64,000 nucleotides of DNA from an uncultured Eggerthellaceae bacterium. Its GTDB lineage: Bacteria > Actinomycetota > Coriobacteriia > Coriobacteriales > Eggerthellaceae. Shown here one piece after another: positions 41,439 to 50,106 of this stretch; position 1 is the first letter of the stretch, and the number at the start of each line of letters is the position of its first letter. The notes beneath the pieces are model-generated. The model saw nothing but the letters and a program-made list of their open reading frames with translations. It ran no database searches and was not told where the DNA came from. Position numbers and translations under genes: made by a program. The stretch is from positions 62,001 to 126,000 of the forward strand of contig CALBGP010000029.1 of the NCBI GenBank assembly GCA_937892845.1. The letters run 5' to 3'.

Positions 41439-43297
41439 CCGAAAACGAAAACCGCGCCGATCGCGCCGACCGCACAGACGCACAGCGGACAACCTTCGCC
41501 GGCATCCGCTCCACCGTTCGCCGCGACCGGTGGGTCAAGCCGTTTTTCAAGCACTACCGCAAAGCCCTTGCCGCCGCGCTGGCACTGGGTTTTGTCACCT
41601 ACGCCTTCGCCGCACTGCTCATGTTCACATCCGGCTATCTGATCAGCGGAGCCGCCATGGTGGAAACCATCCTGGCGCTGCACCTGCCGCTGATCTTCGT
41701 GCGCATCTTCGGCCTGGGCAAACCCATCTTGCAATACATCGAGCGTCTGACTAGCCACAACTGGGTGCTGCGCATGACATCGAAACTGCGCTTGAAGCTC
41801 TATGAATCCCTTGAGCGCGATCCTGCCGCCTCGCACGCGACGCGCCGCACCGGTGATGTGCTGGGACTTCTTGCCGAAGACATCGGACATCTTCAGGACC
41901 TGTACCTGCGCACGCTGTTCCCCACCGTGGTGGCGCTGCTGATCTATGCGGGGGTGGTGGCGGCGCTCGGGTTCTTCTCGCCGTGGATCGCATGCGCCAT
42001 GCTGCTCATCTTGGGCGTGCTCGTGTTCGTGGTCCCGTTGGTCTCCGTCATCTGCAACGGCGCGCGCCAGACCAATCTCAAAGCCCTGCGAAACAACCTG
42101 TACGCAGAGCTGACCGACAACGTTCTGGGTGCCGCGGACTGGGTGTTCTCCCAGCGAAGCGACGATTACCTGTCCCTCTGCCGAGATTCCGCCTCCGCCG
42201 CAGCGCGCATCGAAGCCGAAATGGAGCGCTTCTCCCGTCGCCGCGACCTGGCGATCCAAGCCATCTTCGCCGTGGGCGCCGCCGTACTGCTCGTATGGGC
42301 CGGAGCGCACTTCGGAGGAGCGAATGCGCCTGCAGCCAACTGGATCGCCGCCTTCGTGCTGGCCTTCTTCCCGCTGATCGACGCCTTCGCCCCGCTATCC
42401 ACCGCCGCCGTGCAGGCGGGCGCATACCGCGATTCCATCGAGCGCCTCAACGATCTGCCCGATCCCGATGCGGGCATCGGCGCACAGCCCGCAGGCAGCG
42501 CTCCCTCCGACGGCGAGCCCGCTGCGAAAGCCATGCCCTCCTCCCCGTTCGACATCGAGCTTGCGGGCGTCACCTTCGCCTACCCCGGAGGCCGCCGATC
42601 CGTGCTTGATGGGCTTGACCTCCGCATTCCCGCAGGTCAAAAGGTTGCCATTCTAGGGCGAAGCGGCGCCGGCAAGAGCACGCTCACGCAGATTCTGCGC
42701 GGGGACCTGATTCCTGACGCCGGCACCGTACGCGTGGGAGGGGCTGACCCTGCCGCCTGCGGCGCCGCCATCGCGCAATCGATCGGCGTCATCCAGCAGA
42801 CCACCTATCTGTTCCATACCACGCTTCTGGAAAACCTGCGCGTCGGCAACGCCCGCGCAACCCGCGAAGATGCCTGGCGCGTGCTCGAGCAGGTGGGGCT
42901 GGGGGATATGGTGCGCCGCCTGCCCGACGGCCTGGACACCATGGTTGACGAAGCGGGCCTGCGCTTCTCAGGCGGAGAGCGCCACCGCATAGCACTTGCC
43001 CGCGTGCTGCTCCAGGATGCACCCATCGTCATTTTGGACGAACCGTGCGCAGGCCTTGACCCCGCCACCGAGCAGGCACTTCTTACCACGCTGGTTGAGA
43101 CGTTGGCCGGACGCACCCTCATCATGGTGACGCACCATCTGGAAGGCGCCGCGCTCATGGATCGCGTCATCTTCCTGGACGGCGGCGCCATAGGGCGCGA
43201 TGGCGATGTGACGCTTGATGGTTCCCCCGCCGAACTTGAACGCACAAGCCCGCATTACCGCACGCTGCTCTCCTTTGACCGCGGGTTCGTGCGCTAG
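41435..43297 (+). CDS. cydC: Thiol-reductant ABC exporter subunit CydC
   Basis: 620 aa. The membrane domain includes LMFTSGYLISGAAMVETILALHLPLIFVRIFGLGKPILQYIERLTSHNWVLRM, a hallmark of CydC. ATPase motifs: GRSGAGKST, FSGGERHR, APIVILDEPCAGLD. Overlaps cydD by four bases, so translation is coupled. CydC is the partner of CydD in the heterodimeric exporter. The N-terminal 25 residues are a hydrophilic Asp/Arg-rich extension. Confidence 0.9.
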   Translation: MTENENRADRADRTDAQRTTFAGIRSTVRRDRWVKPFFKHYRKALAAALALGFVTYAFAALLMFTSGYLISGAAMVETILALHLPLIFVRIFGLGKPILQYIERLTSHNWVLRMTSKLRLKLYESLERDPAASHATRRTGDVLGLLAEDIGHLQDLYLRTLFPTVVALLIYAGVVAALGFFSPWIACAMLLILGVLVFVVPLVSVICNGARQTNLKALRNNLYAELTDNVLGAADWVFSQRSDDYLSLCRDSASAAARIEAEMERFSRRRDLAIQAIFAVGAAVLLVWAGAHFGGANAPAANWIAAFVLAFFPLIDAFAPLSTAAVQAGAYRDSIERLNDLPDPDAGIGAQPAGSAPSDGEPAAKAMPSSPFDIELAGVTFAYPGGRRSVLDGLDLRIPAGQKVAILGRSGAGKSTLTQILRGDLIPDAGTVRVGGADPAACGAAIAQSIGVIQQTTYLFHTTLLENLRVGNARATREDAWRVLEQVGLGDMVRRLPDGLDTMVDEAGLRFSGGERHRIALARVLLQDAPIVILDEPCAGLDPATEQALLTTLVETLAGRTLIMVTHHLEGAALMDRVIFLDGGAIGRDGDVTLDGSPAELERTSPHYRTLLSFDRGFVR

Positions 43298-43663
43298 CCT
43301 CCGCATGAACGTCTGGCTCGCACATACCCCGTCTCCGCAATTGGAGTTTCGGCCCACTGACGCCAAAACCGAAGTCTTTCGGGTCGCAGCACGAGGCCGA
43401 AACGAGCATGCAGTAACATAACCCCAGGTCGGTATGGTTTTATCATCCGAAAGCCCAATCCAGAGAAACGTTGCGCCCTCCGATGCGCGGACCGAAACCC
43501 GAAACACTTCCGATTTGGTGCAAAAAAACGGCCCGGACCCGGACCTGCGGTCAGACGCGGAATGCCCTCCACCGTGCCCAAACCCGCGCGTCATGCGCAC
43601 CGCGTGGCGCCGACTGTGCGTATCCCGTCCGCACGGCCCTCATGCCACGCCGCACCCTCCGAG
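43298..43663. other. Intergenic region with long inverted repeat
   Basis: No gene between the convergent cydC and tilS. A 21-bp inverted repeat with three mismatches links 43364-43384 and 43497-43517 (left arm begins CAAAACCGAAGT), spanning about 150 bp. Its meaning is unknown; it could be a small palindromic element or a long-range terminator. Confidence 0.4.
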
Positions 43664-44842
43664 CTATCCCCTGTTGCGGCGGGCGCGGAAGGCGGCCATG
43701 GGCTCTACGCGCAGTCCGCGTTTGTTGTAGCTGACGGCCAGGTTCCCCTGGATGTTCGCAACGCGGCCGGATTCACCCAGGCACGCAAGGCACGCCTCGA
43801 TGCTGGCGGTTTCCACGCGATCATCTGCGGGAAGAAGCGCCGTCAGCACGGAATCCAGAACGCGTCGCTGAAGCGGCACGGGGCTTTCAGCCAGCTCAGG
43901 GGCAATCAGCACGCCGGAGGATGCGCACAAGGCGCCGGGTTCCCATGCGCAAGCCGCTCCGTCAAGCGACCGGACAAGCCGCGCTCCAAGCCGAGCAGCC
44001 TGGGCGGCCACCATGTCATCCTCTTCCGCAATCAGATTCATGGTGCGCGTCAGCGTATCGAGCAAGCGCGGGTTGCGGGCTTTGGCCAGCGGCACCATCT
44101 CATGGCGGACATACGCGCGAAACCGGTCGGTATCCGCATTGGTGGCATCCTCACGCCACAGCGCTCCCATATCGAAGTCGGATGCAGACGGGTCAATCAG
44201 GGCATTGGGATGGAAGCGGACGAAGTCGCGCAATTCCTCTCGGCCCACATCAAGAAGCGGCCGGCACACCGTGCAGCCCTCCACCTTCGAGACATAATCC
44301 ATGGAACGAAAGCCGCCCGGACCCGTGCCCACAATGGCGCGCATGAAGAAGTTCTCCACCCGGTCATCGGCCGTGTGGGCCGTGAGCACCAATCCACCGG
44401 CAACGTCGCAGGACGAAAGCTCGCCCGCGTTACAGGCAGGCGAAGCGTCTGCACCGGATAGCACACCAGCCGCCGCGCGATAGCGCGCAGCACGGGCAAC
44501 CGCCTCCATATTGCCGCCATCTTCCATGAGCATCGGGATGTCAATGGAGAATTCCCGCAGGTCAAACCCCAAATGCTTCGCAAGAGCACACACGAATGCA
44601 GCATCACCGTCGGACGCTTCGCCACGCAGATTGTGATTCACGTGGACGAAGACCACGCGGCCCGGCAGCTGCTGCGCATCACGCAGGTCAGCCAACGCAT
44701 ACGCCAACGCAACGCTATCCGATCCACCGCTGATCATGGCGACAAAAGAGCAGCCCGCACAGTCCGCAGATGCTGCGCCCACCCGCTCGAGCGCACGGCG
44801 AATCACCGCCGCAGCACGCTGCGGCACGGAGGCCTTTTTCAT
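43664..44842 (-). CDS. tilS: tRNA(Ile)-lysidine synthase
   Basis: 392 aa. The PP-loop SGGSDSVALAYAL (about residue 35) and HVNHNLRGEASDGDAAFV mark the N-type ATP pyrophosphatase that converts C34 of tRNA-Ile(CAU) to lysidine. LTAHTADDRVENFFMRAIVGTGPGGFRSMDYV is also family typical. The C-terminal domain is present but short. Its start codon overlaps the maf stop codon (ATGA), so the two form an operon, perhaps with cysK upstream. Confidence 0.9.
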   Translation of the reverse strand: MKKASVPQRAAAVIRRALERVGAASADCAGCSFVAMISGGSDSVALAYALADLRDAQQLPGRVVFVHVNHNLRGEASDGDAAFVCALAKHLGFDLREFSIDIPMLMEDGGNMEAVARAARYRAAAGVLSGADASPACNAGELSSCDVAGGLVLTAHTADDRVENFFMRAIVGTGPGGFRSMDYVSKVEGCTVCRPLLDVGREELRDFVRFHPNALIDPSASDFDMGALWREDATNADTDRFRAYVRHEMVPLAKARNPRLLDTLTRTMNLIAEEDDMVAAQAARLGARLVRSLDGAACAWEPGALCASSGVLIAPELAESPVPLQRRVLDSVLTALLPADDRVETASIEACLACLGESGRVANIQGNLAVSYNKRGLRVEPMAAFRARRNRG

Positions 44843-45486
44843 CGGGCGGCCTCGAAGATCTCTGCGAACTCCTCCAGCAGGCGGTCGATCGGCAGACCCA
44901 CGATGTTGTCGAAATCCCCATCCACATGCGCCACGAACTTGCCGGCTTCACCCTGGATTCCGTACGCACCGGCCTTATCCATGGGCTCGCCCGTTGCCAC
45001 GTAATACTCGATATCCTCGTCGGAAAGCTCTCGGAACGTCACGCGGCTGGTCTCGGTCAGCGTTCGGAAGCCCAGCGACACGTCCTCAGTGCTGCGTGCG
45101 GAAATCAGCCACACCGAAACCGCCGTGATCACCTCATGGGTGCGCCCGGAAAGCTGGCGGAGCATACGGCGCGCATCGTCTTCATCTTCCGGCTTGCCGA
45201 AGATGCGGCCGTTGCACACCACCATGGTGTCCGCACCGATGACAGCCGCAGCGCCCACGTAATCAGGAACACCCAGCACCTGCTGCACGGCCGCGCCCGC
45301 CTTGCGTTCGGCAAGCTTCTTGGCCGCTTCGTCGGGTCGGGCCAAAAGATCGGGCTCAAGCGATTCGTCAACCTCGCTGACCAAGACCGTGAACGGAACT
45401 TCCGCACGCTTGAGCAGCTCATGGCGGCGCGGCGACCCGCTGGCCAAAATGATCTGTATCTTCACCTGTTCGACTTCTTCAGTCAT
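44839..45486 (-). CDS. maf: Maf-family nucleotide pyrophosphatase
   Basis: 215 aa. ASGSPRRHELLKRAEVPF is the Maf signature; VIGADTMVVCNGRIFGKPEDEDDARRMLRQLSGRTHEV and the final DKAGAYGIQGEAGKFVAHVDGDFDNIVGLPIDRL complete the fold. Maf proteins hydrolyse non-canonical or pyrimidine nucleoside triphosphates; dTTP/UTP preference is likely but unproven. ATG 45486 is chosen for the AGGAGG at 6 bases. Overlaps tilS by 4 bases and lies 65 bp after cysK. Confidence 0.9.
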   Translation of the reverse strand: MTEEVEQVKIQIILASGSPRRHELLKRAEVPFTVLVSEVDESLEPDLLARPDEAAKKLAERKAGAAVQQVLGVPDYVGAAAVIGADTMVVCNGRIFGKPEDEDDARRMLRQLSGRTHEVITAVSVWLISARSTEDVSLGFRTLTETSRVTFRELSDEDIEYYVATGEPMDKAGAYGIQGEAGKFVAHVDGDFDNIVGLPIDRLLEEFAEIFEAAR

Positions 45487-45551
45487 GCGATTCCTCCTGA
45501 TGAGATGATGAAAGCGCCGCATCGGGCGCGGATCGTGCAGAGTTGAGCGGG

Positions 45552-46538
45552 TCAATCGTAGAGCCCGCAGGACAGATAGCGCTCGCCCGTATCCACCGCA
45601 ACGGTCACGATGGTCTTGCCGCGAGCTTCAGGGTGCTGCTCCACCAGCTTGCGCACAGCGGCCACGTTCGCGCCGCTTGAGATCCCGCACAAAAGGCCGT
45701 AGGCGCGCGCCAGCTCACGAGCCTGAGCGTAGGCCTCCTCGGTGGAAACGGCTATCACGCCGTCAAGAGCGGCAAGGTCAAGGGAAGCCGGAACGAAGTT
45801 CGCGCCGATTCCCTGGATGCCATGGGCGCCCGGCACAAGCTCTTCGCCTGCGAGCGTCTGTGCGATCAGCGGGCTTTCCGCAGGCTCCACGGCGAAGATC
45901 TGCGTGGTATGCCCCACCATGGCGGCCAGACCGCCACGCACCGGAATATGGCCGTTGAAGTAGTGGGCCACCCCGGAAACGGTTCCGCCGGTGCCTGCCG
46001 CAGCGACGAAATAATCAGGTGCCGCGCCCAAGGCGCGCTCAATCTCGGGGCCGGTGGTCTTCTCATGCGCCGCAGGGTTGGCCGGGTTGTCGAACTGCCC
46101 CACAATCCATCCGCCGGGCGTTTGCGCCTCAAGCCGCTGCGCTTCAGCCACAGCGCCGGCCATACCATCGGCCGCAGGCGTCAGCACCAGCTCCGCACCG
46201 AATGCCGAAAGAAGCGCACGGCGCTCGGCGCTCATGGACTCCGGCATTGTCAAAACCACACGGTAACCGCGATCCGCACCGATAAGCGCTATGCCGATTC
46301 CGGTGTTTCCGCTGGTAGGCTCAATGAGCACGCTCCGTCCACGCTCGATGATGCCGGCCTCTTCCGCTTCGTCGATCATGTTCTTGGCAGCACGGTCCTT
46401 GATGGACCCTCCAGGATTCGCGCCCTCGTACTTGATGTAGACGCGCGCTCCCAGCTCGTCGCTGAGCGCTTCCAGAAATACCAGCGGGGTATCCCCCACT
46501 GCCTCGCCCATGCCGCGAATGAATGCCGAATGAGTCAT
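45552..46538 (-). CDS. cysK: Cysteine synthase (O-acetylserine sulfhydrylase)
   Basis: 328 aa PLP enzyme. The PLP Lys is in NPGGSIKDRAAKNMI; PTSGNTGIGIALIGADRGY binds the substrate carboxylate, and AAAGTGGTVSGVAHYF holds the phosphate loop. GISSGANVAAV is near the C-terminus. Makes cysteine from O-acetylserine and sulfide. ATG 46538 follows GGGAG. Lies between the rlmD-like gene and maf on the same strand, and cydDC (thiol export) is close by, though no regulatory link is shown. Confidence 0.9.
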   Translation of the reverse strand: MTHSAFIRGMGEAVGDTPLVFLEALSDELGARVYIKYEGANPGGSIKDRAAKNMIDEAEEAGIIERGRSVLIEPTSGNTGIGIALIGADRGYRVVLTMPESMSAERRALLSAFGAELVLTPAADGMAGAVAEAQRLEAQTPGGWIVGQFDNPANPAAHEKTTGPEIERALGAAPDYFVAAAGTGGTVSGVAHYFNGHIPVRGGLAAMVGHTTQIFAVEPAESPLIAQTLAGEELVPGAHGIQGIGANFVPASLDLAALDGVIAVSTEEAYAQARELARAYGLLCGISSGANVAAVRKLVEQHPEARGKTIVTVAVDTGERYLSCGLYD

Positions 46539-46573
46539 GACCGCTCCCTTCCCGCGCGCTTCCAACGCGCCGC

Positions 46574-47962
46574 TCAGTCCTGCATGCGCTCAAGCGAAAC
46601 GATGGATTCGACATGATCCGTATGCGGGAACATGTCGACGGCCTGCATCTCCGCAATGCGGTAGCCATGCCCGACCAGATATTCCACGTCACGAGCCTGC
46701 GTGTTCGGGCTGCAAGAGATGTAGACGATGCGCGCCGGCGCCATCAGGCACGCCGCCTTCAAGAAATCCGGCGTAGCACCGCTACGGGGCGGATCCATCA
46801 ACAGAACGTCAGCCGCAATATCCGCCGCTCGATCGCGCATGAATTCGCCCGCATCGCCCGTCACGAATTCCGCTTCGACCCCGTTATGGCGCGCGTTGTT
46901 CTGCGCATCTTTGACGGCATCGGGGCGTTCCTCCACACCGATGACGCGCGCCGCACCGGGTCCGCCCGCAACACCGCAAGCCGCAACCAGGCCGATGGTG
47001 CCCGTGCCGCAATACGCGTCAATGACGGTTTCAACGCCTGTAAGCTTCGCCATCTGGATGGCGCGCGTGTACAGCACCTCGGTTTGCGTGGCGTTTACCT
47101 GGTAAAACGACTGCGAGCTGATGCGGAAGGTCAGACCGCACAACGTATCCAGGATGAAGCCTGGGCCATAAAGCACATGCTCGCGCTTACCTAAGATGAC
47201 ATTGGTCTGCGCCGTATTGACGTTTTGCACCACCGTGGTTATTTGAGGATGGATGCGCTTGAGTTCACGGACGAATTTTCGCGATGCCGGGAAACGTTCT
47301 TCACGTGTGACCAGCGTGACCATGACTTCGCCCGAATTGTGGCCCACGCGCACCATGACATGACGCAGGAATCCGGTATCGGCATCCTCGTCATAGGGCT
47401 CCATGCGGAAGGCGGGCATGAGATCGCGCACGGTCAAGATGATCGACTTCGCCAAGCGGTTCTCAAGCAGGCATTCACGGGAATCTATCACGCGGTGAGT
47501 GCCACGCTCGTACATGCCGCAGAGGATCTTGCGTTTGCGGGCGCGACGGTCGTAAACGCCCACGTAGGGCGAAACGACTTTGTTGCGGTAATAGCGCGGA
47601 TCTTCCATTCCGCAGATGGGATGGACCAGGGTCTCGGCGTCACGCAGATCGGCGAACAGCTCGTCTACCTGCGCCTGCTTACCGGAGAGCTGGCGGCCGT
47701 ACGGCACACGCAGAAGAGCGCATCCGCCGCAACGGCTGTCTATCGGGCAGAAAAGAGCACCTTTGGATACGGGCTTGGCGCCGGACTTCGATGCTGGCTT
47801 CGATGCGGGTTTGGCGCCGGACTTCGGTGCTGGTTTGGCGCCGGACTTCGGCCCGGGCTTTCCAGCTTTGGACGCAGGCTTCGGCGCACCCTTGGGTCCA
47901 CCCTGCCCTTTCCCGGCCGGCTTCGAGATATGTTTGCGTTCGTTGGTTTTCATGTCCAGCAT
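46574..47962 (-). CDS. 23S rRNA (uracil-5-)-methyltransferase, RlmD/RumA-like, with Lys/Pro/Ser repeat tail
   Basis: About 462 aa. Residues 1-70 are a low-complexity extension built of K-P-A/S-K-S-G-A units, probably disordered and RNA-binding. Next comes the Fe-S site (FCPIDSRCGGCALL), then the SAM methyltransferase core: VIDAYCGTGTIGLVA, VLLMDPPRSG and VYISCSPNTQARD (catalytic Cys) match RlmD/RlmC enzymes that make m5U in 23S rRNA. RNA position not assignable. No clear ribosome site; ATG 47962 or 47953 are both possible. Confidence 0.85.
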   Translation of the reverse strand: MLDMKTNERKHISKPAGKGQGGPKGAPKPASKAGKPGPKSGAKPAPKSGAKPASKPASKSGAKPVSKGALFCPIDSRCGGCALLRVPYGRQLSGKQAQVDELFADLRDAETLVHPICGMEDPRYYRNKVVSPYVGVYDRRARKRKILCGMYERGTHRVIDSRECLLENRLAKSIILTVRDLMPAFRMEPYDEDADTGFLRHVMVRVGHNSGEVMVTLVTREERFPASRKFVRELKRIHPQITTVVQNVNTAQTNVILGKREHVLYGPGFILDTLCGLTFRISSQSFYQVNATQTEVLYTRAIQMAKLTGVETVIDAYCGTGTIGLVAACGVAGGPGAARVIGVEERPDAVKDAQNNARHNGVEAEFVTGDAGEFMRDRAADIAADVLLMDPPRSGATPDFLKAACLMAPARIVYISCSPNTQARDVEYLVGHGYRIAEMQAVDMFPHTDHVESIVSLERMQD

Positions 47963-48206
47963 TGTAGCGAAGATACCGCCGCGAAACCGCCTGAACGCAG
48001 CCATGCACGAAAGCACCTAAGGACAAGCCGCCGCACCTTCCCAAAATGACGGCGCGTAAACAGCCGGACAACGCGGACTTGCCCGTTCGTCCGCGTGCCG
48101 CGCAAATCGCATCCCATATGAGAGACTGGTTGCATCAGCAGCCGGATCCGCCCCGCGCGGTTTTCGGCGCGGACCGTCCCATCCATCCCGTCGAAAGCGA
48201 GGAACC

Positions 48207-48584
48207 ATGCAGTTCATCATCCGTTGGCTTGTCACGGCAGTCGCGGTTGCGGCCGCCGTTTGGCTGGTTCCCGGCATCGACGTCTCCGCCGCCGGCGGCA
48301 CCGAGCCCTGGGTGGCCATCTTCATAACAGCCCTGTTCCTGGCGGGACTCAACGCATCCATCAAGCCCATCCTCCACATCCTGAGCCTGCCCATCAGCGT
48401 GCTGACCCTGGGCATCTTCGCCCTGGTGGTGAACACCTTCGTCCTATATCTGGCAAGCTGGATGGCAAACGGCCTGTTCCAGGTCGATTTCGTGATTGCC
48501 AGCTTCGGCAGCGCGTTCGTGGCCAGCATCGTCATCAGCATCGTGAGCGCCATCGTGGGTGCCATCACGGGAGCGAACGACTGA
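48207..48584 (+). CDS. Small four-TM membrane protein (YvlD/phage holin-IV-like family)
   Basis: 125 aa, four hydrophobic segments at about 3-22, 36-58, 64-88 and 100-122. The pattern (IRWLVTAVAVAAAVWLVPGIDV ... LNASIKPILHILSLPISVLTLGIFALVVNTF) matches the YvlD family of mobile-holin-like proteins, common in bacterial chromosomes. A role in envelope stress has been proposed for Bacillus YvlD. ATG follows GAGGAACC. No linked genes. Confidence 0.85.
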   Translation: MQFIIRWLVTAVAVAAAVWLVPGIDVSAAGGTEPWVAIFITALFLAGLNASIKPILHILSLPISVLTLGIFALVVNTFVLYLASWMANGLFQVDFVIASFGSAFVASIVISIVSAIVGAITGAND

Positions 48585-48739
48585 CGGGCCGGAAAACACG
48601 TCCGACATTCCGCCAACAGATGCCGGGGCAGCGCATCCGTCAGCGCAAAAAGGAGTAGAATACGCACGGCGCCAAAAGCCGCCAACGGTTCCTACGCGCC
48701 GCGTGCACGCGCGGCAAGCTGAAAGGAGTTGGGAACACC

Positions 48740-49516
48740 ATGACCAAGTTCTCCAACGTCATTGTCCGCAGGCCTTCCAAGTCGCTCGTCGACGGCATCA
48801 CGTCCGCTCCTGAACTGGGCAAACCCGACTACGAGCTGGCCCTCAAGCAGCATGACGACTACATTGCCGCCCTCAAGCAGTGCGGCGTCGAAGTAACCGT
48901 CCTGCCCGCCCTGGAAGAGTACCCCGACAGCTGCTTCGTCGAAGACACCGCCGTCATCACCCGCTGCGGCGCGATCATCGACAACCCCGGCGCTGGCAGC
49001 CGCAACGGCGAGTCGAAGGAGATGGAACCCACCATCCGCCAGTTCTTCGACGATGACCACATCGCCTACATCAAGTCCCCCGGCACGCTGGAAGGCGGCG
49101 ACGTCATGATGGTCGGCGACCACTTCTACGTGGGTCGCTCCGCCCGTACCAACGAAGAGGGCATCCGCCAGTTCATCGAAATCCTGGAGGGCTGGGGCCT
49201 TTCCGGCAGCGAAGTTCCCCTGGAGCTGGTGCTGCACCTCAAGACCGGCGTGAACTACCTGGAAGACAACAACATGCTGGTCAGCGGCGAATTCATCACC
49301 AAGCCCGACTTCGAGAAGTACAACAAGGTTGTCATCCCCGAAGAAGAGGCCTACGCCGCCAACTGCATCTGGGTCAACGGCACCGTCATCGTGCCCGAAG
49401 GCTATCCCACCGTGCTGAAGGCCGTTCAGGATCTGGGCTACAAGACCCTGGTCGTTGACACCTCCGAGTACCGCAAGCTCGACGGCGGCCTGAGCTGCCT
49501 GTCCCTGCGCTTCTAA
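48740..49516 (+). CDS. Dimethylargininase/arginine-deiminase-family hydrolase
   Basis: 258 aa guanidino-group hydrolase. The five-bladed propeller motifs are visible: YPDSCFVEDTAVIT (substrate acidic residues), KSPGTLEGGDVMMVGDHFYVGRSARTNEEG, LHLKTGVNYLEDN (catalytic His) and GLSCLSLRF (nucleophilic Cys). These match N(omega),N(omega)-dimethylarginine dimethylaminohydrolase, giving citrulline and dimethylamine; free arginine or another guanidine is possible. ATG follows GAAAGGAG. Single gene with its own terminator. Confidence 0.9.
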   Translation: MTKFSNVIVRRPSKSLVDGITSAPELGKPDYELALKQHDDYIAALKQCGVEVTVLPALEEYPDSCFVEDTAVITRCGAIIDNPGAGSRNGESKEMEPTIRQFFDDDHIAYIKSPGTLEGGDVMMVGDHFYVGRSARTNEEGIRQFIEILEGWGLSGSEVPLELVLHLKTGVNYLEDNNMLVSGEFITKPDFEKYNKVVIPEEEAYAANCIWVNGTVIVPEGYPTVLKAVQDLGYKTLVVDTSEYRKLDGGLSCLSLRF

Positions 49517-49576
49517 AAGCGCAGTTCATCGGTCGTTTTCAGCGAATCCACCGGTTGAACCCGCTGAAAACGAAGC

Positions 49577-49622
49577 AAGGCCGGCCCTGGGAGCTCAGTT
49601 CATTCCCGGGGCCGGCCTTTTC
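49577..49622 (+). terminator. Intrinsic terminator after the dimethylargininase gene
   Basis: AAGGCCGGCCC pairs perfectly with GGGCCGGCCTT (11 bp) around a 21-base loop and is followed by TTTTC. Confidence 0.85.
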
Positions 49623-49771
49623 GATGGCGCGACTCTCCAACCGCGCGCCCCGTTCGTCGCCTCGCAGACCCGCAGCCTATCCGACCGTTCCGACCATCTC
49701 GCAGCCCGTGCAGCATTCCATCGCAAAGCGGAACCCTGCACTGGAACGGCACGATAAAAGCGGTCGCGGGT

Positions 49772-50090
49772 AATCGAAATCCAAAAAATCGCCCTTTTGT
49801 ACCATGAGTCCGAAAAACAAGCCCCGGAATCCAAATTTTCATCTTGTTGTACCATCGCAAACCCTGAAACCCTTACCGACAGCAGCCGTCTTGCTCCAAC
49901 TGTCCGGAAACAGACTCTCGAAGCCCACGTTTCACCTGGTCATGAGACTGCACAGCTCCATAGCGCCCTATAGCCAGACTCCATGCGTCCGAATTCCCGA
50001 TACCCATTGGTACAACAGATTGAAAAAATGGATTTTGCGCGCCTATTCTTGGATCGATGGTACAACAGATGAAGAATTCGGACCTCCAGT
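49772..50090. repeat. Four TTGTACCAT-type repeat units with 50-bp spacing, two per orientation
   Basis: Plus-orientation units end at 49805 and 49855, exactly 50 bp apart; minus-orientation units begin at 50007 and 50057, again 50 bp apart. Each unit has the core TTGTACCAT (one has TTGTACCAA), preceded by a partly conserved stretch like AATCCAAATTTTCATCTTG. The pairs face each other across 150 bp between the 3' ends of two convergent genes. No ORF is supported in 49623-50106. Nature unknown: a palindromic interspersed repeat, a remnant element, or binding sites. Confidence 0.65.
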
Positions 50091-50106
50091 GGGCACCGGC
50101 CGAACG

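Noticed and set aside
49772..50090. CRISPR array
   Set aside because: The 50-bp period is regular, but only two units per orientation exist, the conserved core is only 9-20 bp, the intervening DNA is also partly alike, and no cas gene is in the window.
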